From the NCBI GenBank assembly GCA_964565865.1, contig CAZMGM010000009.1:13863-77862 (forward strand): 64,000 nucleotides of DNA, in the 5' to 3' direction. The DNA is from CBDAPI01 sp964565865. GTDB taxonomy: Bacteria; Acidobacteriota; UBA6911; RPQK01; CBDAPI01. The notes under the pieces were generated by a model. That model saw only the letters and a program-made list of their open reading frames with translations, searched no databases and was not told the origin of the DNA. This document shows, piece by piece, positions 46,955 to 54,741 of this stretch (positions within the stretch are counted from its first letter, which is position 1; each line of letters starts with the position of its first letter). Made by a program: the position numbers and the translations under genes.

Positions 46955-47761
46955 TTATAGCATTCGAACCAGACAGCAGAACTCTTCCATGCTGACCTGG
47001 TGAGGCCGCCTCTCCGGCTCGATTTCACAGGCCGACAAGGCTTCTCGAAGACGGTTCCCGGGAACAGCAAGAGACTTCAAGTTATTTCGCAGCGTCTTGC
47101 GGGGATGTCGGAAGGCGCAGCTCACAATAGAGTCCAAGTCGTCCCAGGAAACCTTCCCACGGGTGCTCCGGCGGGGCGTCATCTTCATAACGGTGGAGGT
47201 AACGGCGGGCCGTGGAGAAAATGCCCCCGGGGAAACCTGGAATCCTTTTTCGAGCCGGTGGTGAAACTGTGCGAAAAGGGAAAAGTACCCGTAATTGCGA
47301 TTGTCACAGGGGGCCAGGATGCGATTCGCCACTTCGCGCTGAACCATCATGGTGAGACTGTGAAACCAATCGCTGGATTTTGTCATCTTCTTAATGACTG
47401 CAGTGGCAATATTGTATGGAAGGTTGGCGACCAGGCGGATTCCGGTACAGGGAAGCATCTCTTCGAGAGGCACTCTCAGGATGTCGCCCTCGATGATGCG
47501 AAGCCGCTCGGCTGTGTCCCCGCTCCAGCGAGCGCGCAGAAGCGGGATTAATTTTGGATCGACTTCAATGACGATCACCTGGCCAGCAACAGCTAGCAAC
47601 TCGGTGGTTAGCTGGCCGGTACCGGGTCCGATCTCGAGGACGATGTCGTTGGAGGAAACCCCGGCAAAGTGAACGATACGCCGACAGATGGCGGGATCAG
47701 TCAGAAAATGCTGACCAAGATCTTTCTTGGCCTCAATTCGTTCAGTCAACCGGACAGCCAT
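46955..47761 (-). CDS. rsmA: 16S rRNA dimethyladenosine transferase (KsgA)
   Basis: This 268-residue SAM-dependent enzyme dimethylates two adjacent adenines in the 3' hairpin of 16S rRNA. Motifs are KKDLGQHFLTD at the N-terminus, VLEIGPGTGQLT for SAM, and LVANLPYNIATAV for the active site (NxPY). The C-terminal rRNA-binding helices contain RHPRKTLRNNLKSL. It is closely linked to rnj. Confidence 0.95.
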   Translation of the reverse strand: MAVRLTERIEAKKDLGQHFLTDPAICRRIVHFAGVSSNDIVLEIGPGTGQLTTELLAVAGQVIVIEVDPKLIPLLRARWSGDTAERLRIIEGDILRVPLEEMLPCTGIRLVANLPYNIATAVIKKMTKSSDWFHSLTMMVQREVANRILAPCDNRNYGYFSLFAQFHHRLEKGFQVSPGAFSPRPAVTSTVMKMTPRRSTRGKVSWDDLDSIVSCAFRHPRKTLRNNLKSLAVPGNRLREALSACEIEPERRPHQVSMEEFCCLVRML

Positions 47762-47801
47762 GGTAGCATAAGCTAAATCTGAAGGACGAGCCTTAGCGAC
47801 C

Positions 47802-47831
47802 CGTGGAGACTTTCACCATGGGCTGCTCAGG
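47802..47831 (+). repeat. Dispersed intergenic repeat, copy 7
   Basis: GAGACTTTCACCATGGGCTG followed by CTCAGG closely matches the core. It lies just before trxA, on the same side as the divergent rsmA. Confidence 0.6.
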
Positions 47832-47854
47832 GTACTTGGATTCGAAGAATGCAT

Positions 47855-47859
47855 GGAGG
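47855..47859 (+). promoter_or_regulatory. Ribosome binding site fixing the trxA start
   Basis: GGAGG lies four bases before ATG 47864. An in-frame ATG 15 bases earlier has no such site, so the internal ATG is taken. Confidence 0.8.
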
Positions 47860-47863
47860 AAAA

Positions 47864-48187
47864 ATGAGCCAGGTAAACGAAGTTACAGACGATAATTTCC
47901 AGCAGGAAGTCCTGGACTCGGAACGACCGGTTCTGGTCGATTTCTGGGCAAGTTGGTGTGCTCCCTGCCGCATGCTGGCCCCAACCATAGACGAGGTGGC
48001 GAAAGACTTCGAAGACCGGGCCAAGGTGGTCAAACTCAACGTGGACGAGAATGGTGCCACGTCCATGAAATACAACATCAAGGGGATCCCAACGCTGCTT
48101 CTGTTCAAGGACGGAGTCATCAAGGATCAAATTGTGGGAGCGACATCCAAAGACAACATCGTCCGCATGATTGAAGCTCAAATGTAG
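47864..48187 (+). CDS. trxA: Thioredoxin
   Basis: This 107-residue thioredoxin has the redox pair Cys32-Cys35 in WCAPC, the cis-proline in KGIPTLLLF, and normal length. It reduces disulfides in the cytoplasm using thioredoxin reductase. A near-perfect terminator follows. No trxB is in the window. Confidence 0.96.
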   Translation: MSQVNEVTDDNFQQEVLDSERPVLVDFWASWCAPCRMLAPTIDEVAKDFEDRAKVVKLNVDENGATSMKYNIKGIPTLLLFKDGVIKDQIVGATSKDNIVRMIEAQM

Positions 48188-48218
48188 TCGTGGAGTCACC
48201 AACGCAGTATGCCATCGA

Positions 48219-48241
48219 GGCCGGGCAACCGGCCTTTTTTT
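48219..48241 (+). terminator. Rho-independent terminator after trxA
   Basis: GGCCGG and CCGGCC form a perfect six-base stem with a GCAA tetraloop, followed directly by seven T. It separates trxA from purA. Confidence 0.92.
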
Positions 48242-48423
48242 CTGGGAAGGTTCTGGGTTCTGGACCCGTTCCCTGGCCGTTGCTCGCGCCGTTCCGACTT
48301 CCGGATGGCATCCAGAAGCAGGAATAGAAAACGACTCTTCACCCGTTCGAGTTACAATAATCTCCCACCGGCTGGCGAAAGTGGTTTTTGGGCCAATCAA
48401 CCTGGCAGTATTAGGTAAACAGC

Positions 48424-49734
48424 ATGTCAAACGTAATCGTTGTGGGGACCCAGTGGGGCGATGAGGGTAAGGGGAAAATCGTCGACCTCATGACCGACCA
48501 TTTCGACATCGTGGCCCGTTACCAGGGGGGCAACAACGCGGGTCACACTGTGATCATTGAAGGTGAGAAGTTCGTCTTCCATCTCATTCCCTCCGGAATC
48601 CTCCATCCCGCAAAGACATGCGTGATCGGGAACGGGGTCGTGGTAGATCCAGAAGCCCTGTTTGAGGAGATCGGAGAGCTCCAGAAAGGACTGGGACTGG
48701 AGCTGGAAAATCGGCTGTACGTGAGCAATCGAGCGCATGTAATCCTGGCCTACCACAAGGCCCTGGAGATTGCCGAAGAAGGTTCCCGCGGAGAAGAAAG
48801 GATCGGCACTACTTTTCGAGGAATTGGACCCTGCTACGAGGACAAGATGGCTCGCCGCGGCATCCGCATCGGAGATCTGCTCGACGCAGCCAGGCTGGAG
48901 GAAAAGCTCCTACCCAATCTCCATTTCAAGAACGCTGTCCTGGAGAAGGTCTATGGAGCTCCCCGGCTGGATTCCGGCCAGATTCTCGACCAGTGTTTTG
49001 TGTTTGGCGAAAAGTTGAAGCCGTTTGTCGCCGACACGGTCGAGTTTCTGAACGAGTCCGTCTCGCAGGGTCGGAGTATTCTGCTGGAGGGGGCCCAGGG
49101 GACGCAGCTGGACGTTGACCACGGGACCTATCCCTTCGTCACCTCTTCCAACGCCAGCGCCGGGGGTGCCTGTAGCGGAACCGGGTTGGGTCCGTCGGCC
49201 ATCGATGGTGTTGTCGGGGTTACCAAGGCCTACACTACTCGCGTGGGAAGTGGTCCTTTTCCCACCGAGCTCGAAGATGAAATCGGAGAACATATCCGCA
49301 CTCGGGGTGTTGAGTTCGGAGCCACCACCGGGCGGCCACGCCGGTGCGGATGGTTCGACGCAGTAGTTGGCCGCTACTCCAGACTCGTCAACGGTCTGAC
49401 CACACTGGTGGTGACCAAACTGGACTGTCTCGACGAACTGGACGAGATCAAGATTTGTACCGGATACCAGATTGAGGGGGAAACTCTGCAACACTTTCCT
49501 GCTCAGATCGAGACGCTGGCCCGGGTAGAGCCGGTCTACGAGAGCTGTCCCGGATGGCGTGAGAATACTTCTGGCGCGACCTGCCACGAACAGCTGCCGC
49601 GGCCGGCCCGAGACTATCTGGCACGTATTTCCGAACTGGTGGGAACTGATATTTCGATGATCTCGCTGGGTCCGGACCGCAAGTCAACTATCCTGCTCGA
49701 GGAAAGCCCAAGATTGCCTGATCTGCTGGCCTGA
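48424..49734 (+). CDS. purA: Adenylosuccinate synthetase
   Basis: This 436-residue enzyme joins IMP and aspartate using GTP in AMP synthesis. The GTP/IMP loop WGDEGKGK is at 11-18. GGNNAGHT, TTFRGIGPCYEDK and EGAQGTQLDVDHGTYPFVTS follow. TKLDCLDELDEIK is the guanine-specificity region. Length is standard. It follows a terminator, so it has its own transcription start. Confidence 0.97.
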   Translation: MSNVIVVGTQWGDEGKGKIVDLMTDHFDIVARYQGGNNAGHTVIIEGEKFVFHLIPSGILHPAKTCVIGNGVVVDPEALFEEIGELQKGLGLELENRLYVSNRAHVILAYHKALEIAEEGSRGEERIGTTFRGIGPCYEDKMARRGIRIGDLLDAARLEEKLLPNLHFKNAVLEKVYGAPRLDSGQILDQCFVFGEKLKPFVADTVEFLNESVSQGRSILLEGAQGTQLDVDHGTYPFVTSSNASAGGACSGTGLGPSAIDGVVGVTKAYTTRVGSGPFPTELEDEIGEHIRTRGVEFGATTGRPRRCGWFDAVVGRYSRLVNGLTTLVVTKLDCLDELDEIKICTGYQIEGETLQHFPAQIETLARVEPVYESCPGWRENTSGATCHEQLPRPARDYLARISELVGTDISMISLGPDRKSTILLEESPRLPDLLA

Positions 49735-50290
49735 TTTCCTCGAGTTCCTGTGTTTCGTGTTCCGAGTGGCACGAACCATCAACCCCTAAGAGTAGATAAT
49801 GACCAGTAACGTGAAGCCTGAGTTGTTCTCCGTCGCCGAGCCTTGGGCTTCGTACATCACCCAACCTGTAATCTGACATCTCGACTGGAACGCGTGGTGT
49901 ATCGCCCACAGAATATCCGGGGAATCCAGAACTCCCAATTTGGAACAGCGTGAGCTCTCACCAGAGCCCCCATTAGTCGCCCCCTGCAGTCTGACTATTT
50001 GTTTCCATGTCTTCCGGACTTTGTAAAATAGACAGCTCATGTCCTACCCGTCTTCAAGGGCGTTAACTGATTGTTTCAGCCACTTGTCTTGCCGTTAGAG
50101 AGTTCTGGAACGCTTCGTTCATTAGGAAGTTCGGGACAAGTGAGGGAAGAATCCTTGAGGAAAGAAGGACGGCCCCTTTGGGATGACAGGGAAACGGAGA
50201 CTGTTTCCCTCGCTTGTTCGTTGCGAGGTCAGGGGCCCCCGGGTAACAGAAGGGGCACACAGGGGGAACGCCTCCTGTAGAATTGTGTCA
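49735..50290. other. Long intergenic stretch with a 7-bp repeat and an orphan frame
   Basis: At about 49740-49772 a degenerate repeat of about 7-base period lies just after purA. A minus-strand frame at 49786-50040 encodes 84 residues (ILWAIHHAFQSRC, then ITGWVMYEAQG) with no recognised relative and no good start. A hairpin GGGAAAC/GTTTCCC is at 50189-50209. No other gene is supported. Confidence 0.35.
49740..49772. repeat. Degenerate 7-bp-period repeat, site D
   Basis: CGAGTTC, CTGTGTT, TCGTGTT and CCGAGTG follow at seven-base spacing. Confidence 0.45.
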
Positions 50291-51103
50291 ATGGCCACCT
50301 GTGCTGACCTCGGTCTTGTTGGAACGCTGCTGTTTTCGCCCCTGGCTCAGTCTACCCAGGCTCCGCACCTCCAGCTCGACGAGGTGCTATATCTCTACGG
50401 GGTCGAGTCCCAGGTGGAACAGATTCCCGCCCAGATCCGGAGTCAGATGGACAGCTACGAAGGGACGCAAAATCCCAAAGCCTTTGAGATCCTCAAGGAT
50501 GTGCTCCCTCGAGCCTATGCCAAAGACGAGCTGATGGCCTCGCTGAGAGAGTCCTTCTACCGCCAGTCCGAGGGGCTAGATCTCAGCCCGTCACTGGAAT
50601 GGCTACGCGGTCCGCTGGCCGCTCGCATTTCTGAGCTGGAGGCGGAAGCATCTCGGCCCGAAGCCTGGGACGAGATGCAAGAGTACGCTCGGGAGTCTCA
50701 GGACCTAGATCCCGAATCTCCAAGGGTCCAGTTGTTCCTCGAACTGGACAAAGCGGCCAGCGTGACCGAATCGGGGATCAGGCTGCTGCTCGAGATGGCT
50801 GGCGCCACGGCTCGGGGAATCAACCGCCTGGCACCTGAAAAAGGGCAGTTCCCCGATGAAGTCTTGGCCAGTCGGATCCAGGGGATCGAGGCCCAGATAC
50901 GTCCCTTCTTTAGGGAAAGCACACGGCTGCTGCTGCAGTTCAAGTTCCGGACCCTCGAGGACGAGGAGATTCGTCAGTACTTGGAGTTTGTCCGCTCCTC
51001 CGAGGGCCAGTGGCTCCAGGAAGCAGTCATCGTCTCCCTGGTTCAGGCTTTGCGCGAAGCCGGGGACCGTGCCGGCTATCTCATCGACGAACGGATCAAG
51101 TAA
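50291..51103 (+). CDS. Exported hypothetical protein (DUF2059-like)
   Basis: From ATG 50291 this is a 270-residue protein with a short signal-like N-terminus (LVGTLLFSPLAQS). The longer frame from 50183 adds residues without features. The body is helical and acidic, with VEQIPAQIRSQMD near the start and YLEFVRSSEGQWLQEAV near the end. The spacing and composition recall DUF2059 proteins, but I could not confirm that. It may be in the periplasm. No operon partners are seen; tRNA-Lys follows. Confidence 0.65.
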   Translation: MATCADLGLVGTLLFSPLAQSTQAPHLQLDEVLYLYGVESQVEQIPAQIRSQMDSYEGTQNPKAFEILKDVLPRAYAKDELMASLRESFYRQSEGLDLSPSLEWLRGPLAARISELEAEASRPEAWDEMQEYARESQDLDPESPRVQLFLELDKAASVTESGIRLLLEMAGATARGINRLAPEKGQFPDEVLASRIQGIEAQIRPFFRESTRLLLQFKFRTLEDEEIRQYLEFVRSSEGQWLQEAVIVSLVQALREAGDRAGYLIDERIK

Positions 51104-51291
51104 TCCGGTACTCCTCAATGCTGGGGCGTCAGTGGAGCTGGATTTCATTATGCCTGGACACAAAACACAAGGGTTTCGTGAGTCTGCTACGGCACCAGAA
51201 AAAGACGAAGGAGCGAGCGAGCGCAACCGTGACCCTGTGCTAGAATCAAGCCCCCCGAAGAGCGTTCATTCTCGCCTTTCGGGGAAATGGT

Positions 51292-51367
51292 GGGCCGCTA
51301 GCTCAGTTGGTAGAGCATCTGCCTTTTAAGCAGAGGGTCGCTGGTTCGAATCCAGCGCGGCTCACCA
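51292..51367 (+). tRNA. tRNA-Lys (anticodon TTT)
   Basis: The acceptor GGGCCGC pairs with GCGGCTC (one G-T). The D-arm GCTCAGTTGGTAGAGC, the anticodon stem TCTGC/GCAGA with loop CTTTTAA, the T-loop TTCGAAT and an encoded ACCA are all present. The total is 76 bases. A short inverted repeat (CCCCGAA...TTTCGGGG) lies just upstream. Confidence 0.97.
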
Positions 51368-51535
51368 TTTAATTTCAATAACTGACAGGAGTTCTCTCTC
51401 TGGAAAAAAGCCCTGATTGTGGCCTCTGGGTAACAAATGGGAAGTCCTGAAATGGCTAGAGGGCATTTCACTCCCGCCTGAGTACACTGGTCATATTCCA
51501 GTCAATATCCGGGAAAATTCAGGAAAGAGGTAGAT

Positions 51536-51817
51536 ATGAAAGTTGTGGCTGCTTCGGCCATGATCGCTATGGGTTCCACGGAATCACTCCGAGGTCTGCC
51601 TGCTGATCCTGCACCGGTTGTCTTCACCAAATCCAAGCTGGCCGTCCGTAAACCGAATGGTAAGCGGGAGGTCCTCGAAACCATGGGCTATGATCAGATC
51701 CAGGTGACGCAATACTCCTCATCGGGATCTGGCTTTCGACGATTACCCATAATTTTTCAAATGGGATTGATCACACGGGACAGGGAACTTCTCTTTCGGT
51801 CTCCACTACCTCTGTAG
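51536..51817 (+). CDS. Doubtful small ORF
   Basis: An ATG with GAGG eight bases upstream opens a 93-residue frame (AASAMIAMGSTESLRG, then KREVLETMGYDQIQ). I recognise nothing, and the surrounding 1.3 kb is mobile-element debris, so it may be non-coding. Confidence 0.3.
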   Translation: MKVVAASAMIAMGSTESLRGLPADPAPVVFTKSKLAVRKPNGKREVLETMGYDQIQVTQYSSSGSGFRRLPIIFQMGLITRDRELLFRSPLPL

Positions 51818-51853
51818 AGATTTATTCCCCTACCTCTTTGACTGATCCCACCG

Positions 51854-52043
51854 TCATACTAACCGTCTTTTTCGGCCGTGACAGCTGGGGCAGACGCGCC
51901 TCAGGTTGGTTAGATCATCGGTGCCGCTGCAGCTCTTGGTCGACATGGTTCCCAGGTTCCCCGGTTCACCGGATGATTTTGACCTGATGCGATGGACCCA
52001 AATGGGGACTGGCCAGGGCGGGGATGGAAAACGGGTACTTCCT
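51854..52043 (-). pseudogene. HNH endonuclease C-terminal relic
   Basis: A minus-strand frame reads PIWVHRIRSKSSGEPGNL, then TDDLTNLRRVCPSCHGRKRR and a stop at 51854-51856. The His, Asn and Cys-x-x-Cys-His signature of an HNH nuclease C-terminus is recognisable, but there is no N-terminal part or start. A 45-base piece recurs at 2509-2554. It adjoins the IS3-family relic. Confidence 0.55.
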
Positions 52044-52199
52044 GCTGGACTTCCTGCCTCTCCCTAACGTGGCCGTGGGCGGTTTCGCCACCACCGAGAG
52101 AGTCTTCAATCCGGAATTGGCCGGGGGGGACCAACGACTGGAAATCACCGGGGCCAGCTTCAGAAACGAAGGGGATCATTCTGAGGAACCGGAAAAGGC

Positions 52200-52640
52200 G
52201 AGACAGATGAGGTTGGTTCAGGCCTGGGGTCTGACTGTTGGCAACCGGCTGGTCTTGGGCTGGTATGGTGCGCCAGAGATCTTCAACACCGACCAGCTTC
52301 CCAATTTACATCGCCGGCGTTTTTCGATGTCCTGCAGCAGGCAGCAGCCCGAACCTCGATGGACGGTAGAGGTTCCTGGATGGCTAACATCTTCATCGAG
52401 AGGGTATGACGACCACTCGAATACAAATGTGTCTATCGGAATGCTTTCTAAACGGGGGGGCACACAAGCCCGTCGAGAGAATCGGCAATGGGTTGCGCGA
52501 TCTTTACAACACCAATGCCCCTCTAATGCCAATCATGGGGGGACTGCCCCCATGATTGGCCAGTGGACTCGAAAAAGCTGGAGGGGGGCTCGTTCCACCT
52601 CACCCCTTAACGGCAATGTGAAACTACCCTAAGTCCACCT
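52200..52640 (+). pseudogene. IS3-family transposase (OrfB, integrase core) relic
   Basis: The translation in one frame reads GAPEIFNTDQ, and after a frameshift near 52296 continues SQFTSPAFFDVLQQAA and SMDGRGSWMANIFIERV. An in-frame TGA follows at 52407-52409, then RPLEYKCVYRNAF with a TAA at 52449-52451, then the tail GLRDLYNTNAPLMP. These are the DDE catalytic-core blocks (NTDQGSQFTS, SMDGRGRWMDNVFIERLW, then YNxxRPH) of IS3-family transposases. At least one frameshift and two stops make it non-functional. Upstream OrfA is missing. Confidence 0.8.
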
Positions 52641-52695
52641 TAGTATTGCCGCCAAACTATGCAAGCAAGAAATGGGGCCCATGTCTGAGAGCCTG

Positions 52696-53004
52696 CTAGG
52701 GCATGATCCTTGCCCAGACATTCTTGGCAATGATAGCAATTGCAGCGGCCGCCACAACTGCGCCAACGTTGCCAATGATAGCTGTCAGGTGCTCTCCAAT
52801 CGCTGGGAGTGAGCCCAAGGCGTCAGAGGCAGCTGCCAATACCAAGGCAGTGACTAAAACCCGAACATGGTCTTCTTTGGCGATCACCCAACCGGCGACG
52901 AGACCGAGAATTACAAAGGCTATTGCCACGTTTGGAATACTGGCAAAGGCAGCCAGAATTGCGAGTAGTACCGCAACTATTACTGAAACTCTCTCTAAGG
53001 ACAT
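52696..53004 (-). CDS. Small polytopic membrane protein
   Basis: This 102-residue protein has about four hydrophobic segments (VIVAVLLAILAAFASI, AIAFVILGLVAGWVI, VLVTALVLAAASDAL, IGNVGAVVAAAAIAIIA) joined by short loops. AGAGG lies five bases before the ATG. A palindromic GTTAGC/GCTAAC is at 53036-53052 upstream and could be an operator. I recognise no family. It stands alone next to mobile-element relics. Confidence 0.7.
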   Translation of the reverse strand: MSLERVSVIVAVLLAILAAFASIPNVAIAFVILGLVAGWVIAKEDHVRVLVTALVLAAASDALGSLPAIGEHLTAIIGNVGAVVAAAAIAIIAKNVWARIMP

Positions 53005-53505
53005 GTAAACCTCTTTTGATATTTATGGTTCAAAAGTTAGCAGAAGGCTAACCTGAAACACAAGGTCAGGGTTGAATAAAGAGTAGTTTGCCAGGCCCCC
53101 TTTGAGGGTGCCTACCTTCAGTTAACCTTATATCAGGGGTAGAGGTGCATGGTACCGGGTGCCATTGTGCTGTCAGATTCGACGCAGTTTCACAGCTGAA
53201 TCGTCTCACCGGAAGAACCGGCCAAGACACCGTACCGGGATCGACTGGCCCGTTACAATGAAATCCGCGTGGATTTCATTGAAGGAAGACAGCCCAGGGA
53301 AAAACAATCGCCACCGATAGCATACAAGAAGGAGATTGACTGGCAGGATACCGTTCATGTCGTGAGCACGGTTCAGGGAGATTTTCTCACCCCCGCAAAG
53401 TACACGAGTGCCCCCAGGAGGACCAGAACAACCGAGTTGAAGAACGCGAGTCCTCGAAGAGTTCAACGATGTTGGTGATGGAATACGAACGCGTCAGGAA
53501 AAAAG
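53005..53505. other. Intergenic stretch with two inverted repeats
   Basis: GTTAGC-AGAAG-GCTAAC is at 53036-53052. A perfect 11-base stem with a 4-base loop, CAATGAAATCC-GCGT-GGATTTCATTG, is at 53256-53281. No gene is supported. A 69-codon plus frame at 53269-53478 has no recognisable domain. Confidence 0.45.
53256..53281. repeat. Perfect 11-bp inverted repeat (stem-loop)
   Basis: Two 11-base arms are perfectly complementary around GCGT. No T run follows on either strand, so it is not an obvious terminator. Confidence 0.7.
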
Positions 53506-53724
53506 ATGAACACAGTGATTACCTCTGCTGCCGCCTCCAGCGAGAGCGGCGAGATTGAACTTGAGTATCGACGAGTGCGGTCTTTTTCGGAACAGTTGGC
53601 GATGCGTTTGAGCCCTGAAGCAATGCAAGTCCATTCGGCGCACATGCATCCCACCTACAGTGATTTTTTCACGGTATCAGCTGGCTGCCAGTTTTTGGGA
53701 TTTAGGTTGGCAGGGAGTCGTTGA
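53506..53724 (+). pseudogene. egtB: Gutted egtB (ergothioneine sulfoxide synthase)
   Basis: This 72-residue frame looks like the two ends of EgtB joined. The N-terminal YRRVRSFSEQLAMRLSPE resembles the family start (Y-R-x-V-R...L-S-P-E-D). The C-terminal DFFTVSAGCQFLGFRLAG resembles its tail (...F-F-P...W-Q-F-x-G-x-R-L-A-R). The roughly 350-400 residues with the iron-binding and formylglycine-like domains are missing. The gene lies immediately before egtD with overlapping stop and start, its normal partner. This identification rests on short matches and is an inference. Confidence 0.5.
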
Positions 53725-54728
53725 CAGGGACTCGTCGCGTCATGCAGCAAGTGCAGATCCCAGCCAGTGTAGATCAATTTAGACAAGATGTCCTGAGAGG
53801 CCTCCGTTCAACCCCCAAACGAATCCCCTGTAAGTATTTCTACGACGCTTGGGGCTCGAAGTTGTTCGAGGAGATCTGCCACCTTCCCGAATACTATCTG
53901 ACCCGGGCCGAGTTAGAGATCATGGAACGCAGTGTCGGGGAGATGTCTGCCTGGATGGGACCTCAGACCAGGCTCATCGAGTTCGGCAGTGGAAACAGCG
54001 TGAAGACCAGGATTCTGCTGGACTCTTTGGACCAGCTTGCCGTCTATATGCCGGTCGATATCTCGCGAAGCCACCTGGGGTCTGTTTCTTCACAATTGGC
54101 TGTGGATTACCCTGGCATTGAAGTGGTGCCACTGGCTGCCGATTACTTGTCTGCCTTCACTCTCCCGGTAGCGTCGGCCCCTTTTAGACGCACTATCGCT
54201 TATTTCCCCGGCTCCACCGTCGGAAACATGAATGACGCCGAGGCAGAATCTTTTCTGAAAAAGATTGGCGACCTTGTCGGTGAAGATGGAGCTCTTTTGA
54301 TGGGAATGGATCTAGTCAAAGATCCTGTCATTCTGGAGGCAGCTTACGACGATCGGGCAGGAGTCACGGCAAAGTTCAACCTAAACCTGCTGGAGCGGAT
54401 GCGCCGGCAGCTTGGGGCTCAGGTCGTTTCGGCCAACTTCTCTCATTTTGTCCTCTACAACTCGACCCTGGAAAGAATCGAGATGTACGTCCGTTCAAAC
54501 TGTCAGCAGACAATCATCGTTGGTGACCACGTATTCAGCGTCAAGAAAGACGAGCTGATTCATACGGAAAACTGTCACAAGTACAGTCCCGAGAAGGCTC
54601 TGGGCCTGGCTGCACGGGGTGGCTTTTCTGTGCGGAAGATGTGGTACGACTCGAATCAATATTTTAGTGTCCAGTACTGGGAAGCCAAGCCTCGTAAGAT
54701 TTCCACCGCCGGCTCTTTTAATGGTTGA
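53721..54728 (+). CDS. egtD: L-histidine N(alpha)-methyltransferase
   Basis: This 335-residue SAM-dependent enzyme trimethylates histidine to hercynine, the first step of ergothioneine synthesis. The signature CKYFYDAWGSKLFEEICHLPEYY is recognisable near residues 34-56. The SAM loop LIEFGSGNSVKT is near 85-96, the substrate region IAYFPGSTVGN near 158, and the late ENCHKYSP block follows. The start is TTG overlapping the preceding stop; ATG 53742 is an alternative. With egtB reduced to scraps, ergothioneine could be made only if another EgtB exists elsewhere. Confidence 0.92.
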   Translation: MTGTRRVMQQVQIPASVDQFRQDVLRGLRSTPKRIPCKYFYDAWGSKLFEEICHLPEYYLTRAELEIMERSVGEMSAWMGPQTRLIEFGSGNSVKTRILLDSLDQLAVYMPVDISRSHLGSVSSQLAVDYPGIEVVPLAADYLSAFTLPVASAPFRRTIAYFPGSTVGNMNDAEAESFLKKIGDLVGEDGALLMGMDLVKDPVILEAAYDDRAGVTAKFNLNLLERMRRQLGAQVVSANFSHFVLYNSTLERIEMYVRSNCQQTIIVGDHVFSVKKDELIHTENCHKYSPEKALGLAARGGFSVRKMWYDSNQYFSVQYWEAKPRKISTAGSFNG

Positions 54729-54741
54729 TCGCTTGCTCCTC

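Noticed and set aside
52024..52632. Single 202-codon plus-strand ORF across the IS3 relic
   Set aside because: Only a short part (EIFNTDQ) is in the correct frame; most of it reads the transposase out of frame, so it is not a real protein.
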